Assembly (NCBI RefSeq): GCF_963422355.1
Contig: NC_085102.1
Location: 2,259,876-2,323,875, forward strand
Length of the DNA: 64,000 nt
Reading direction: 5' to 3'
Source of the DNA: Corticium candelabrum
Lineage: Eukaryota; Porifera; Homoscleromorpha; Homosclerophorida; Plakinidae
Shown: positions 48,653 through 59,551 of the stretch, in pieces
How the letters are laid out: each line of letters begins with the position of its first letter
Numbering within the stretch: position 1 is the stretch's first letter
Made by a program: the position numbers and the translations under genes
Notes under the pieces: generated by a model
Told to the model about the DNA's origin: nothing
The model's input: only the letters and a program-made list of their open reading frames with translations
The model's database searches: none

Positions 48653-49088
48653 CAGTATTACAACAGAACTTGAAGTAGATTTCTGTAATCGTCTAATCCT
48701 TTGGCAGGAAGGTCTCTTTGGTTGTGCTTCTATTTACAGTCTTCAAAGAATTCTTCAGCACGTCAGGTATAGTAGCTGTTGTCTCGAGCTTTTTGAACAA
48801 ATATAAATATGAAACATTGAACCTCTTGGTAAAAATATTTTATTATATAGGGAAGTGAATTACATAATGCACAACCAATCACAAGTTTGATCTACCTGTT
48901 ATGTCATCTTTAAATTTAGATAATTTCAGTGTAGTACAGGTTTTGTCTAGTACTAGTGGTAGGATTAAAATGGATGACTCCTTTAATTAATAGCTGTTGC
49001 AATTGACTGGTCAATTAATAAAATAGCATATTCATTTATCACGGCTTTAATGTCTTATTAGAGCGTCTAATATAATGTCTAAACAAGA
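48653..49088. other. 5' flank of gene C
   Basis: No gene recognised. Promoter elements could not be identified with confidence. Confidence 0.3.
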
Positions 49089-49288
49089 TATATGAAACTG
49101 ATATGTGCAATACAATATTATGATTAAGTATATGAAGCTGATAGGAGCAATACAATATTATGTCTAAATATATGAAACTGATAGTTGCAATACAATATTA
49201 TGACTAAGTATATGAAACTGGTATGTGCAATACACTATTATTTCTAAGTATATGAAACTGATAGGTGGAATACAATATTATGACTAAG
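49089..49288. repeat. Five 40-bp tandem repeats
   Basis: Exactly 40-bp periodicity: TATATGAARCTGATA... starts at 49089, 49129, 49169, 49209 and 49249. Each unit ends with CAATACAATATTATG-CTAAG. Units differ by a few substitutions. The array lies between gene C and the Ty3/Gypsy element. Confidence 0.97.
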
Positions 49289-49411
49289 TCAGCATCATCA
49301 TGTCTTTCCGCATTAATATATACTACTACGACACCGAAGAGTACGTAAATCATGTTGTTTCGCAATCTAATAAGGATCTAATGACCCCACCGCGTTTCCT
49401 ACCGTAGACGC

Positions 49412-49546
49412 TGTGACAGTAGTGACTTTATTAGTTTAAGACTTTGAGCATGCGTAGTAGAATCTATGCTAAAGCGCGGAACAGCGAGTAACTTAGCTGT
49501 GTTGAGTTGCGTTAGTAGACTCCATAATACAACCGAAAGCATTAAA
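49412..49546 (+). repeat. 5' LTR of the Ty3/Gypsy element
   Basis: 135 bp; differs from the 3' LTR at two positions near 49496 (GCTGTG against GATTTG) and at the penultimate base. Confidence 0.95.
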
Positions 49547-49556
49547 TGGTGTCAGG

Positions 49557-50174
49557 ATGGAACGACTCAAGCCACCAGCAGAAATGTCGTTTTGCGACCG
49601 CAACCTCGCTGAAACGTGGCGCAAGTGGGAACAGCAATTTCGTTTCTACTTCCAGGCGTCTGAGTTAGACAAAAAGCCACCCACCACGCAGACGGCCATA
49701 CTTCTTCATGTGGCTGGGCCTGAAGCCCAAGAGATCTACCAGACGTTCGTGTTTCCGCCACAGGAAGCAGAGCAACCTGATCTCAGACAGGATGTCAACG
49801 CTGTACTCCAGCAATTCGAGACATATTGCAACCCCAGACGCAACACTGTATACGAGAGACACAGATTCTGGTCGAGAGACCAGTTAGAAGGTGAGGCAGT
49901 AGATCAATGGGTTACCGAGTTGAAAGTAAAAGCGGCGTTGTGCGAATTCAGTGACCAACGCGATCTTCTAATACGCGATAAGATCGTGTTTGGCGTCCGC
50001 GACGAACGCGTGAAAGAGAGATTATTACGAGAATCAGACCTTACTTTGCAGAAAGCGTTGGATATATGCAGAGCAGCAGAAGCAACAAAAGAGCAGGTGC
50101 AAGCTATGAGGAAAGAGGCGATGAAAGTACACAGAAGCAGCGACGCAATGAGCCAGGCACTATGCCCAATCTGA
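49557..50174 (+). CDS. Ty3/Gypsy Gag
   Basis: A 205-codon frame opens 10 bp after the primer-binding site (MERLKPPAEMSFCDRNLAET). It carries a capsid-like region with WRKWEQQFRFYF, TQTAILLHVAG, CNPRRNTVYERHRFW and the helical segment LRESDLTLQKALDICR, matching Gag of Gypsy elements found in invertebrates. It packages element RNA in cytoplasmic particles. The nucleocapsid zinc knuckle lies in the next frame (about 50225-50330), so a ribosomal frameshift or a frame-breaking mutation separates the two. Confidence 0.85.
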   Translation: MERLKPPAEMSFCDRNLAETWRKWEQQFRFYFQASELDKKPPTTQTAILLHVAGPEAQEIYQTFVFPPQEAEQPDLRQDVNAVLQQFETYCNPRRNTVYERHRFWSRDQLEGEAVDQWVTELKVKAALCEFSDQRDLLIRDKIVFGVRDERVKERLLRESDLTLQKALDICRAAEATKEQVQAMRKEAMKVHRSSDAMSQALCPI

Positions 50175-53100
50175 GCTCGAGGATTCACGATAGTGGCAAG
50201 TCATCCAAGACCAGGCAAGCGGCATACAAGTATTGCGGAGGCTTCCACCCACCTCGACAGAGTCCCGCCTACGGAAAGACGTGTTCAGCGTGTCACAAGA
50301 GAAACCATCTGGCCAAAGTCTGTCTACAATCGGCCATGCAAATTAGGCAGGTTGAATTGCAGGTCGAGGATGCAGAGGAAGCAGGCAGCGACGAGAATGA
50401 AGAGCTACTGATGTCACCTATATTCATAGAACATATCCGGGACACGGCAGAATGGACGGAACGCCTTGATCTGAGGCGTGCGCAGATTGATTTCAAGCTG
50501 GACACCGCGGCCCAAGCAAACATCATGCCTTTTAAGGTGTACAGAGTTCTTAAGACAAAATTGCAGCCCACCAGCAAGATTCTTACAGGAATTGGTGGTG
50601 GTCAAATCATACCCAGAGGCACAACTCAGGTCAGTTGTTTAGTCAGCAGAAACAAGGCGAGCTGCAGAAAAAGGCTCACGTTTTATGTTATCGACGACAA
50701 CCTAGCCATTCTTGGAAGAGCAGCATGCGAGGACTTGGATCTCATCAGGCGTGTGGACAATGTGATGGCAGTAGATATACAACCAGGTCACACCAGGCAG
50801 CAACTCATCGAGCTGAACAAGGATGTGTTTAAAGGAATAGGAGAGTATGACAAAGAGTATGACATCCAGCTTCAAGCAGACGCTATTCCGGTGGTACAGC
50901 ATCCGCGAGTCATATCATATGCAAAGAGAACCGAACTGCAACAGACGTTGGCAAAACTGCAGCAACAAGGTATCATACAAGACGTCGAGGACCCGACCGA
51001 CTGGCTTCACAATCTTGTGATAGCAGAAAAGAAGAATGGGAACATGAGGATCTGTCTCCCAGACCCCTCAACAAAGTCATCAAAAGGGAGAGACACCAAA
51101 TACCAACAATGTCAGATGTCCAAGCCCGACTGGCTGGCAAAGCGGTATTCACAGTAGTCGACATGAAGGATGCCTTCTGGCTCGTCAAATTGTCTAACGA
51201 ATCAGCGAGGATGTGTGCATTCAGCACTCCATGGGGTAGAAAGTGCTTCACAAGGATGCCGTTCGGACTGGCTTCAGCCAGTGAAGTGCTGCAAGAAAGG
51301 AACGATCGCACATTTGGGGACATCCCAAACGTTCACGTGATTGTGGATGATCTGATTGTGCCAGGCAAGACGGAAGAGGAACATGACAAGGCCCTCGCTC
51401 AGGTGTTACAACGAGCAAGAGAAAGGAATGTGCGATTCAGTCCCCAGAAGCTACAGTACAAGGTTCGCCAAGTGAAGTATATGGGTCACATTTATAGTCA
51501 ACAGGGACAGCGACCGGATCCGGAAAAGATTGAGGCGATTGCGGGTATGCCAAAGCCCCAAGACAAGCAAACTGTACAGCGACTGCTAGGCATGATTAAG
51601 TTCTTGGCCCCCTATATTCCAGCGGAGTCCGATATCACAGCCTCACTCAGAGATTTGATAAAGGACGGAAGCATGTGGAAATGGGATACACAGCATGATG
51701 CGGCCATCAACGACATAAAGCGAGCACTCACTAGTGATCCAGTGCTAGCATTCTATGATCCTGAGCAACCGGTCACAGTGCAAGCGGACGCGTCACAGAG
51801 TGGCTTAGGGGCATGTCTCATGCAGCAAGGCAAGCCAGTAGCGTACGCATCACGAACACTCACAACCGCTGAATGAGCTTACGCACAAATAGAGAAAGAA
51901 ATGCTCGCTGTCACCTATGGATGCAAGAAATTTCACCCGTATATATATGGAAAGACCACCAATATTGAGACCGACCACAAGCCCTTGGAAGCTATAATGA
52001 AGAAGCCAATTGGTGCGGCACCACCAAGGCTCCAAAGAATTATGCTACAGCTGCAGAGATATGACCTGGTGGTTCGTTATGTTCCAGGCAAGCTAATGTA
52101 CGCAGCAGACACTCTGTCGCGGGCGCACTTGGCGACTAGTCACGACACGGATCCTGAACTTACCAGTGACATGCAAGTCATGGTCCATGCTTTTGTCACT
52201 TCACTGCCAGTAAGTGCAAAAAAGAAAACGCAGTTACAACAGGCCACGGCAACAGATCAAGAGCTACAATGTCTCAATCGACAAATAGAAATGGGCTGGC
52301 CTCCAAAGATTGAGGATGTACCAACCAAGATACGAGCATACTGGATGATCAGAGACGAGCTTCATCAGGCAGAGGGCATATTGTTCAAAGGAAGGAAAAT
52401 AATCATACCAAAGGCGCTATAATCAGACATGCTAAAGATTGTACATGAATCTCATCAAGGACTGGAAAGATGCAAAGAGCGAGCAAGAGCAGTCATGTAT
52501 TGGCCAGGAATGACAAAAGACATCGACCGAGTGGTTAGTCAGTGCAGGACTTGTCTGCGTTTCCGGAGGAGCAATACTAAGGAGCCTCTTCTGCCGCATG
52601 CACTACCAACAAGACCATGGGAAAAGCTAGGAGTGGATATCATGACTTTGAACGCAAAAGATTATCTGACAGTAGGGGACTATTATTCCAAGTACATAGA
52701 CGTTCAGCAACTGAGAGACAAGACATCATCGTCGGTCATTAACGCCATGAAGTACACGTTCGCTACTCACGGTATTCCAGAAGAAATAATATCTGATAAC
52801 ATGCCGTTTGCAAGCAGAGAAATGCAAGCATTTGCCAATGAATGAGAATTCACCATTACAACCACAAGCCCGGGGTACCCAAAATCTAATGGCTTTGCAG
52901 AGAGGAATGTACAAACCATTAAGAACCTGCTCAGAAAGACACTTCATGATGGAGGAGACCCGTACCTGGCGCTCGTCAACCAAAGAAGCACCCCTATACC
53001 TCAGCTGGAAGCGTCCCCAGCTGAGCTCCTCATGGGCCGCACCTTGAAGACGAAGTTGCCAGCAGGCCCAGGAGTGCTTCAGCCACTAATGCCTCGTGAC

Positions 53101-53517
53101 GTATCGGAAGAGCTGAAACAACGACAACGGCAACAGAAGTACTATCATGACCAAGGAGCTCGACCAAGCAGAGAACTATGCCCAGGCGAAGTTGTCCGAG
53201 TGCAAAAGGGAAAAGAATGGGAACCCGCAGAAGTGATAAAGCAACACGACACTCCGCGGTAGTACGTGATAAAACACCAAGGCAAAGTTCTGCGCAGAAA
53301 TAGACGATATCTAAACCCCTCACCGCAACCGCTCTCGGAACTTAGCGAGGGATTGGACTATGACTCAGACAACGTTGACAAAGACGATACCAGCCTAGGA
53401 GATCCATCAGACAGCACAGAACAGGGACAGAAACTCCCAAGCTCGCCAAAGAAGGTGACCAGATCGGGACGGGAGATCAAAAAACCGGCACGACTGAAGG
53501 ACTTTGTTATTTATTAA
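50066..53517 (+). pseudogene. Ty3/Gypsy Pol (protease-RT-RNase H-integrase), broken
   Basis: The first segment (to about 51085) has a damaged zinc knuckle (YCGGFHPPRQSPAYGKTC..C), a protease motif LDTAAQANIMP where D-T/S-G is usual, and the start of RT. A small deletion near 51065 shifts the frame. The second segment holds the RT core ([23 protein letters not shown]) and RNase H ([14 protein letters not shown]). In-frame stops follow at 51874-51876 (inside RNase H), 52420-52422, 52843-52845 (integrase) and 53260-53262. Integrase parts are visible: HESHQG...CRTC zinc-binding region, GVDIM and EIISDN aspartates, and FAERNVQTIK glutamate. The C-terminus ends KKPARLKDFVIY just before the polypurine tract. 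Confidence 0.9.
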
Positions 53518-53528
53518 AAGAGGAGAGA

Positions 53529-53663
53529 TGTGACAGTAGTGACTTTATTAGTTTAAGACTTTGAGCATGCGTAGTAGAATCTATGCTAAAGCGCGGAACA
53601 GCGAGTAACTTAGATTTGTTGAGTTGCGTTAGTAGACTCCATAATACAACCGAAAGCATTACA
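53529..53663 (+). repeat. 3' LTR of the Ty3/Gypsy element
   Basis: 135 bp, three differences from the 5' LTR; ends ATTACA before the target duplication GACGT. Confidence 0.95.
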
Positions 53664-53808
53664 GACGTTAACCTATTTACTAAATTTGATCTATAGTAAT
53701 TGATTTAATTATTAATGTTTTTACTTGCTCTCTGTTGTAGCCAAGACGAATTTTAAGGAAAGTGATCACCTGCAATAGCTATTTGCTGCAAACAAAGAGA
53801 TATAGTAA

Positions 53809-53810
<2 letters not shown>

Positions 53811-53868
<58 letters not shown>

Positions 53869-53872
53869 TATA
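53811..53872. repeat. (AT)n microsatellite
   Basis: AT dinucleotide tract, directly visible. Confidence 0.95.
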
Positions 53873-54789
53873 AGTATTTAATTTAATATTTATTTCAATA
53901 ATGTTAACTGAAATCGAGTAGTGATAAATTGAAAACTTCAGTGTGTCTAAAGCTGAGTACACACTAATCAGAAATGGATGGAACTCACATCTCGATGTGA
54001 ATAGGATATATGGCGACCCTCTGATCGCAATCCAGTTGCCCGTGTGGACAGGACTGTGATCGATCGCGATCGGGGCGATCAGATCTCGATTCATGTGGCA
54101 GTTTGACGTGGCATATAAACTGTCAGACTGCATACACCAAATTATCTAAAATGAGGACACCATTCAGAGATTTTGCAAATAAAGTTGAACTACATTAAAT
54201 AAAATTGAAAAGCCTTCTACAAAATGAGTATTTAATGTGTTTAAGATTGCCATAATGTCTGCATATGAAAGGAGCAACATTGACATGCTGTCTATAGTTT
54301 ACGTTATGGGGAAATTTTATACAATAATAGATAACACGATATAATTTAGTTTTCCACCTGTCTGACAGTCACCGCCTATAACGGAGTTGAATAGTATTTT
54401 AGTATCGGTAAGAGTTGGCTTGCCGATACCTCCGCGCGGTTCTGGCATCTTAGTGGGCTGACGAACGTGTTCTGTTATGGCGACTTGTGTCAGAACCATT
54501 TGGTCATATTTTTCTTTTTTGGTAGTAAAAACCAATTAGGTGTCGTGTAAAATTTGCTCAAAAAGCGATTCGAGAGGTGGGACAAGCTCAATATTTCAAA
54601 CGTCGAAGAACTCCTACATATAGAAAGCAACCTCACAATTGTAGACTGCTGGAGGATTCAGAAATGGGTGTAGACAAGATAATCTGCAGTCTAATATCAA
54701 CGGAGCAATGCCGATAGAACAACAGTATCGAGAGTAGCTAGATTTATGTTTTTACCTGCATGATGTTGTGAAAGGTCTATGTATTTTGT
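53873..54789. other. Intergenic, nothing certain
   Basis: A reverse-strand frame at 54535-54317 (VAITEHVRQPTKMPEPRGG) looks protein-like but has no recognised family or splice context. A GATCGCGATC-rich stretch lies at 54050-54090. Confidence 0.3.
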
Positions 54790-55130
54790 TAACTGTTTAT
54801 AAGATTGTTATATTTACAGTTTTTAAAGCGTTTGCCACGTTTCCCTGTTGTCCATACGTGGCCTATTTTTGCATGTTGTTGATACAGAGTTGCGTTTTTT
54901 CACGTCCAAACAAATTGTTTAATAGATAAACATTTTGAAATTTTTTATCTTTTGCAATTTTTTATTTAATTAATTTAAAACAATTGCTATTATATCCAAG
55001 AGTACCACGTTATTATGTTCATGCGACCAAATCTATATTGCATTCAAATGAATTATTGCAGTTTTTAATGTACACTAAGCTCTACACTCCTTGCATGCAG
55101 TTGAATACTAATGTTTACTCCGTGCTGTTA
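54790..55130. repeat. Copy of kinase 3' flanking DNA without a kinase
   Basis: CATACGTGGCCTATTTTT, AGAGTACCACGTTA, ATTATTGCAGTTTT and AGTTGAATACTA match 36190-36480, the 3' flank of relic E. The expected reverse-strand kinase does not follow. Only a short possible scrap (TTTCAATAACGGCATTGGTG, about 55428-55447, similar to the last-exon sequence of gene C at 45218) is seen further right. Confidence 0.6.
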
Positions 55131-56236
55131 CTCTATCGATCTGCAATGGGTGATGAGTTTAGACTTCACGCAGTCGATCTGATTGTCTAGATCTCGTAGG
55201 GCCGTTAAGAATGAAAAACGAATATAATCTTTGCCAAAATTGCAATATGAGTGGGCATACTCAATGGAAAATGTGACAAATCATTTTGAATGCATTGATT
55301 GCTTAATGACTTGATGTATATTAAAGGAATGCGGTTAGTCAGTACAGAAACTCGGTTCTAATGCTGCAATCACATGACAAGTGATGTCCATCGTAGTTAC
55401 ACAGTTTTAACTGTGGTTGGATAAAGTTTTCAATAACGGCATTGGTGAGTTCTATGCAACAATAATTTATTGTTAGCATAACAAATGACTAAGACAGCAT
55501 CTTGTGACTTGGATAATTACTAATAAGCATATGAAACCTAGTTTTGAAGTAATTCTTTGCTTCCTTGTGGCTATATATCAGACGAGACATAATACTACTA
55601 AGCTATATGCAAGTACTAATATGCATACATGCATGTAACATGCGAATGTGTCGGTAGCCTCATAAGGAGACTCTTCTAAGACTAGTTCATAGAGATTATA
55701 TTGAACTGTGCGTTAAGAGCACTTGGCACTGTTAAACCTAAAGGATACTTTCAAATTCGAGCAGAAAATAACTCTTCGTTGACATACGGGGAATCATCTG
55801 AACAACTCGTGGCCCACTTTCTGCTTCTTGGCTGGCTGGACCCTAAGCTTCTTCTGCAGGAATATATTAGGCCTTGCATCTTTCTTTCAGTAAGTTCTAG
55901 CATTTGGTGCAAGTTGTCCTCAAACTAGGCCAGGGCCAACATTAAAATTATGTTTCTTCTAGTTATATTGTCAATTTTAATAGTCTAGTTATAATGAAAC
56001 AAACCTTCCTAATTAGATTTGCTTAAAAATATTTTAAATTAATTTATTTAATATTCGCCAATGCATGAAACTTTCTTGTTGAAATTTAGAGCAATTTTGA
56101 CATTGTAGCTAGCTAGATAAAACAATCTTGCAATATCTGTTTTGATACGTACTTATACATATACTGTGTACATAATTGGTCGAGATGCGCTCGCTACGAA
56201 AAAAGCTAACATGTACAGTGTTTGTGTGTAATAATA
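55131..56236. other. Intergenic, nothing recognised
   Basis: No supported gene. A 75-codon forward frame at 55701-55928 has no recognisable motif. Confidence 0.3.
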
Positions 56237-56925
56237 ACAGTAGGGGACGCTATTTTGGTTCTCAAATTTGCACTGGCAATTGCACCGAATTTGTAATTAC
56301 TCCAGAATAAAATCGCTAGAAATGGGCAAGTAATATCCTAGGAACGTTATTTGCGCAAGAGCATGTTGTCATCAGCGACATTACGCTTGCGCAAATTTGT
56401 CAAACGAAACAAATTTCAAATCTGGTGCTAATTTCTACCCGCCATAATATTTTCAGTTTGTAAATTGTATCTGAGGTTGTCGTTGTGACACTAATTACTC
56501 TTCTGCATTTCGCGGGTACTAATGACCTCTTTAGTAGTCGAAAAGGGTGCATACAGAGAACACGCGACTGCACGTCAACAGAGATACGACATCGATCACA
56601 TGTAGCCTCGCGTGGCCAGACCTTCCGTGTGCATGCGCGGGGCGGAGGTATAGTCTTCATTTGGGCGTTGCAAGCGTTGTAGCAGCAAGCGTTGTAGCAG
56701 CAAGCGTTGTAGCAGCAAGCGTTGCCTAAATGTCGAATAGTTGCTAGCTGCATTTCATCATCGGTTTCATCGGTGACATCGCGTCAACGGTACCAACTCA
56801 TATATCACTAGCGTGGTGGCATCGGACTTATCGTCGATTTCGATTTTAGCACAGGGTACTCGTAAACCGTATTTTTTCTAACACGAGTACCTTTACTCCG
56901 TCATTTTTTGCGGTCGCCCTTTAAT
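56237..56925 (-). repeat. Dispersed repeat R2, copy 2
   Basis: Inverted relative to copy 1 at 11283-11960; begins AGTAGGGGACGCTATTTTGG. It contains TTGCGCAAGAGCATG, ACGCTTGCGCAAATTTG and TACCCGCCATAATATT in matching order. It has an expanded 15-bp tandem, AGCAAGCGTTGTAGC, about four units at 56672-56730, where copy 1 has fewer. Confidence 0.7.
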
Positions 56926-56949
56926 AAATTAATTAATTGATCAATTGAG

Positions 56950-57738
56950 CTTTGGATATCCATAAGATGACTCTGTAACCAACTGAGCTACAGCTGCACT
57001 GCAAAGTTTAATCAATCAATGAGATGTTTGACGTTATGTCCCGTTGTACTTTTCTGGTTACTCAATTAGTCTACTTCAATGATTCACTATGCTCAGATCA
57101 TTAGCAGCATTTCTGCTAGCAGCCAGTCAATTAAACTAGAAGTAAATGACAAGGCCACATATAAAACGATTTTTCCAATTGCCTAGAAGTCTTGTCTGCA
57201 TGCCAATGCTACACAAGTTGGTAAATCAATCAAAATGGATTTAAAATTGTCTTTATGATAAACCTTTGAATTCTAAGAGTAACGGTGAGCTTCTAATTTG
57301 CTTGTAGAAATGGTTTATAAAATCGACGTAAGCATTTAAAACTCAACGACATCAAAGAAGAATAAGGAGGGTTAAAAGTTATGACTAAATTCTTAGCGCA
57401 CGTGAAGGTAACGCCTACTATTATAAAATTGGATTCAACCGATCGCTATCCGATGAAATCGAATAAACTTCCCGGTGTAAATTGGATCGGATCGCGGTCT
57501 CTTTGCCAGCGTTCAAAGACCATACCGTCTTGTGACTCACAACTATTTACAGTTTCGAATATATTCGTTCAATAAAAGAGATATAATTAACTATTGAATA
57601 AATTGAAAACAGATAAATCAAGAAATGACTTTCTCTACCGATTGCACAACTAAGTGCAGTTTCAATATATTGAGATACACGCGCTCTAGATATAGTCATG
57701 CACCCATATTCTTATATAAACGGATATTGAAAAAATAT
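56950..57738 (-). repeat. Dispersed repeat R1, uninterrupted copy
   Basis: Inverted relative to 29500-33232. It carries the empty Harbinger target, reverse-strand CACGTGCGCTAAGAATTTAG with TAA at 57393-57395. The 56960-56990 end reads, on the reverse strand, GTAGCTCAGTTGGTTACAGAG, resembling a tRNA A box; no B box is found. Confidence 0.75.
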
Positions 57739-57752
57739 TTAACGGAATTAGT

Positions 57753-58120
57753 CTAGTTCTTTTCTGGTCTGCATTGCATGCTCTTCGTCAATGCTAGCTT
57801 TCCCGCTTCTATTTCTATACAGTACATATATACTGGTTTTCCCTGCTGTGTTTGTGGAGGTTGCTGACTACATTGCCTTGGCATCTTCTGCAATAGAAGC
57901 TTGCAAAGCTTTCGACTCAGGATTTCTGCTGGTGACTTGCCAATTACCAAACTGGAAAGCGTATGGTAATGCAACAGCGCTAGCGTGCAGAGCCCACAAC
58001 TGAATGTTCTACCGCCAACCCCGTCTACAAACCTGGTTTGAGCACCTGATTGAATTTTTCGACTTCTCCATTTGCTTGGGGATAGCAACAGTGTGAAAAT
58101 ATGTTTATGAAAATATGGAA
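57753..58120 (-). pseudogene. Ty3/Gypsy integrase fragment
   Basis: Reverse strand, two frames. About 58095-58045 encodes CCYPQANGEVEKFNQVL, the conserved integrase block around the catalytic glutamate. Then, frame-shifted, ALLHYHTLSSLVIGKSPAE follows, the typical downstream block (LHYRxTPHxxTGxSPAE). It is unrelated in detail to the 49.4-kb element, flanked by no LTR, and clearly dead. Confidence 0.75.
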
Positions 58121-58379
58121 ATATGAAATACAACGTTCTACCATTCTGCCGAGTTACAACCGGTTTGAGCAAAGTTCGAGATCGAACTACACTAAACCAA
58201 CGGCTACCTCGAAAGCGTAGAAACGCGTAGTTTGGCAAAAAACGAACCCACGAGTAGAAAGGGGATACGTAAACATGTACACTGCCGGTGTTTCAGCTCG
58301 AAAAGAGCGCGCAGTTCAAAAGAACATTGCGGTAATGTGAGGTGTGGCATGCGTGGGTTGGGCCTTCCAGTTACCTTGA
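58121..58379. other. Spacer between integrase scrap and R3
   Basis: Nothing recognised. Confidence 0.3.
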
Positions 58380-59120
58380 TCAAGTCACAGTGATGGCGAA
58401 TTTTGGCAAAAATTTTCTTGGGCAAGAAACTCACACACAATTCTATCTCCCGATTCAGGAAAATATATGAGTACTTGGTCTTGTAATGATTTGGCAAAGG
58501 CTTTCGACTGAGACAAAGTCCATCAGCCACCGTGGTCCAGGCACGGCCGTAGTGTGGCATGGGCTAGATCGAGTTATTACACCAGCATAGGTAGGCGTGG
58601 TCATAATAATTGTGGACTGTAATTATGTGTGGGAACAAAAGCTGTATATATGCACCCCTTTTCAGTCGGAATATGTCACTGGTTATATGATGTGATTCAA
58701 TTAAAAATTAATAAAAGTGGACGTGTCCATAAAAGTGGGCGTGTTATGTAGCATCGTAAACTTTAACTCCCATTTCTAGAGGTCACGCTACATCCAGGTG
58801 TTGTTGCAACTTCCGGTGCCCACACAACAGTTTAAGCTGCAGTCGGCGCTTCTGCGAGTACCAGGAAAGGCTCTAGGAGATCACACGAAAAATAGATCCT
58901 GTGCAGAGCAGATACCCAGCAACCAGGCAAGGGGTTTAAACGTTTATTGGCTGCTCCTTATCCATTTGCCACTTGCCATTTTCCCATTGTTGTAATCATG
59001 ATCTGTTTATGATAGTAAGACACTTTGACAGACCTTCATTTTTGCCTTAATTAATGGTGTACACATATATCATTTAACGTAAGAAAAATGATTAGATATA
59101 TAGCTACATTACAGTGATTC
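58380..59120 (+). repeat. Segmental repeat R3, copy 2
   Basis: Direct copy of 34800-35640 (see that entry for shared landmarks). It ends just before a microsatellite and lies 3' of kinase pseudogene D. Confidence 0.75.
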
Positions 59121-59138
59121 TCAAATTTTAATTATTAT

Positions 59139-59162
59139 ACATACATACATACATACATACAT

Positions 59163-59222
<60 letters not shown>
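59139..59222. repeat. (ATAC)n (AC)n (AT)n compound microsatellite
   Basis: Three adjoining tracts, directly visible. Confidence 0.95.
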
Positions 59223-59227
<5 letters not shown>

Positions 59228-59551
59228 GTTTTGAAAACGCTTGTCACGTCTATTAGTTGTAAATACGTATTCTAGTTGGCATACTGCAGCTGCACACAAT
59301 TGCGCTGTATCCGATGAAACAAATTGGTTATAGACAAACAGTTTGGAATTTTTATCTCTATATCTTCTATATTATTGAAAATAATAGAAGTTGCTAACAT
59401 AACTAAAAGTAATACGTTACTGTGTTAGAGCGACTATATGCAATTTCTAATCAAATCAAATTTATAAAGTTTCAATAATATACTAAGCTAGATCACTTGC
59501 ATAAACTTGTCTGCCAGCAACAAACGCATTCTGTTCGAGCAAAGTTGTAAT

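Larger units (their letters stand above)
49412..53663 (+). mobile_element. Ty3/Gypsy LTR retrotransposon, 4,252 bp, inactive
   Basis: Two 135-bp LTRs at 49412-49546 and 53529-53663 differ at three positions. Both begin TGTGACAGTAGTGACTTTAT; the right one ends in CA. The flanks are GACGC (49407-49411) and GACGT (53664-53668), a 5-bp target duplication with one mismatch. A primer-binding-site-like TGGTGTCAGGA starts directly after the left LTR (49547), and a polypurine tract AAAAGAGGAGAGA precedes the right LTR. Inside, gag, protease, reverse transcriptase, RNase H and integrase follow in the Ty3/Gypsy order but with several stops and frame breaks. Confidence 0.95.

Noticed and set aside
54317..54535. 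Protein-coding frame VAITEHVRQPTKMPEPRGG
   Set aside because: Looks protein-like but is short, without a recognised family, initiation context or neighbouring exons.
55425..55460. Relic of the kinase last exon
   Set aside because: The match (TTTCAATAACGGCATTGGTG) is short and has no flanking homology, so it was not listed as a pseudogene.
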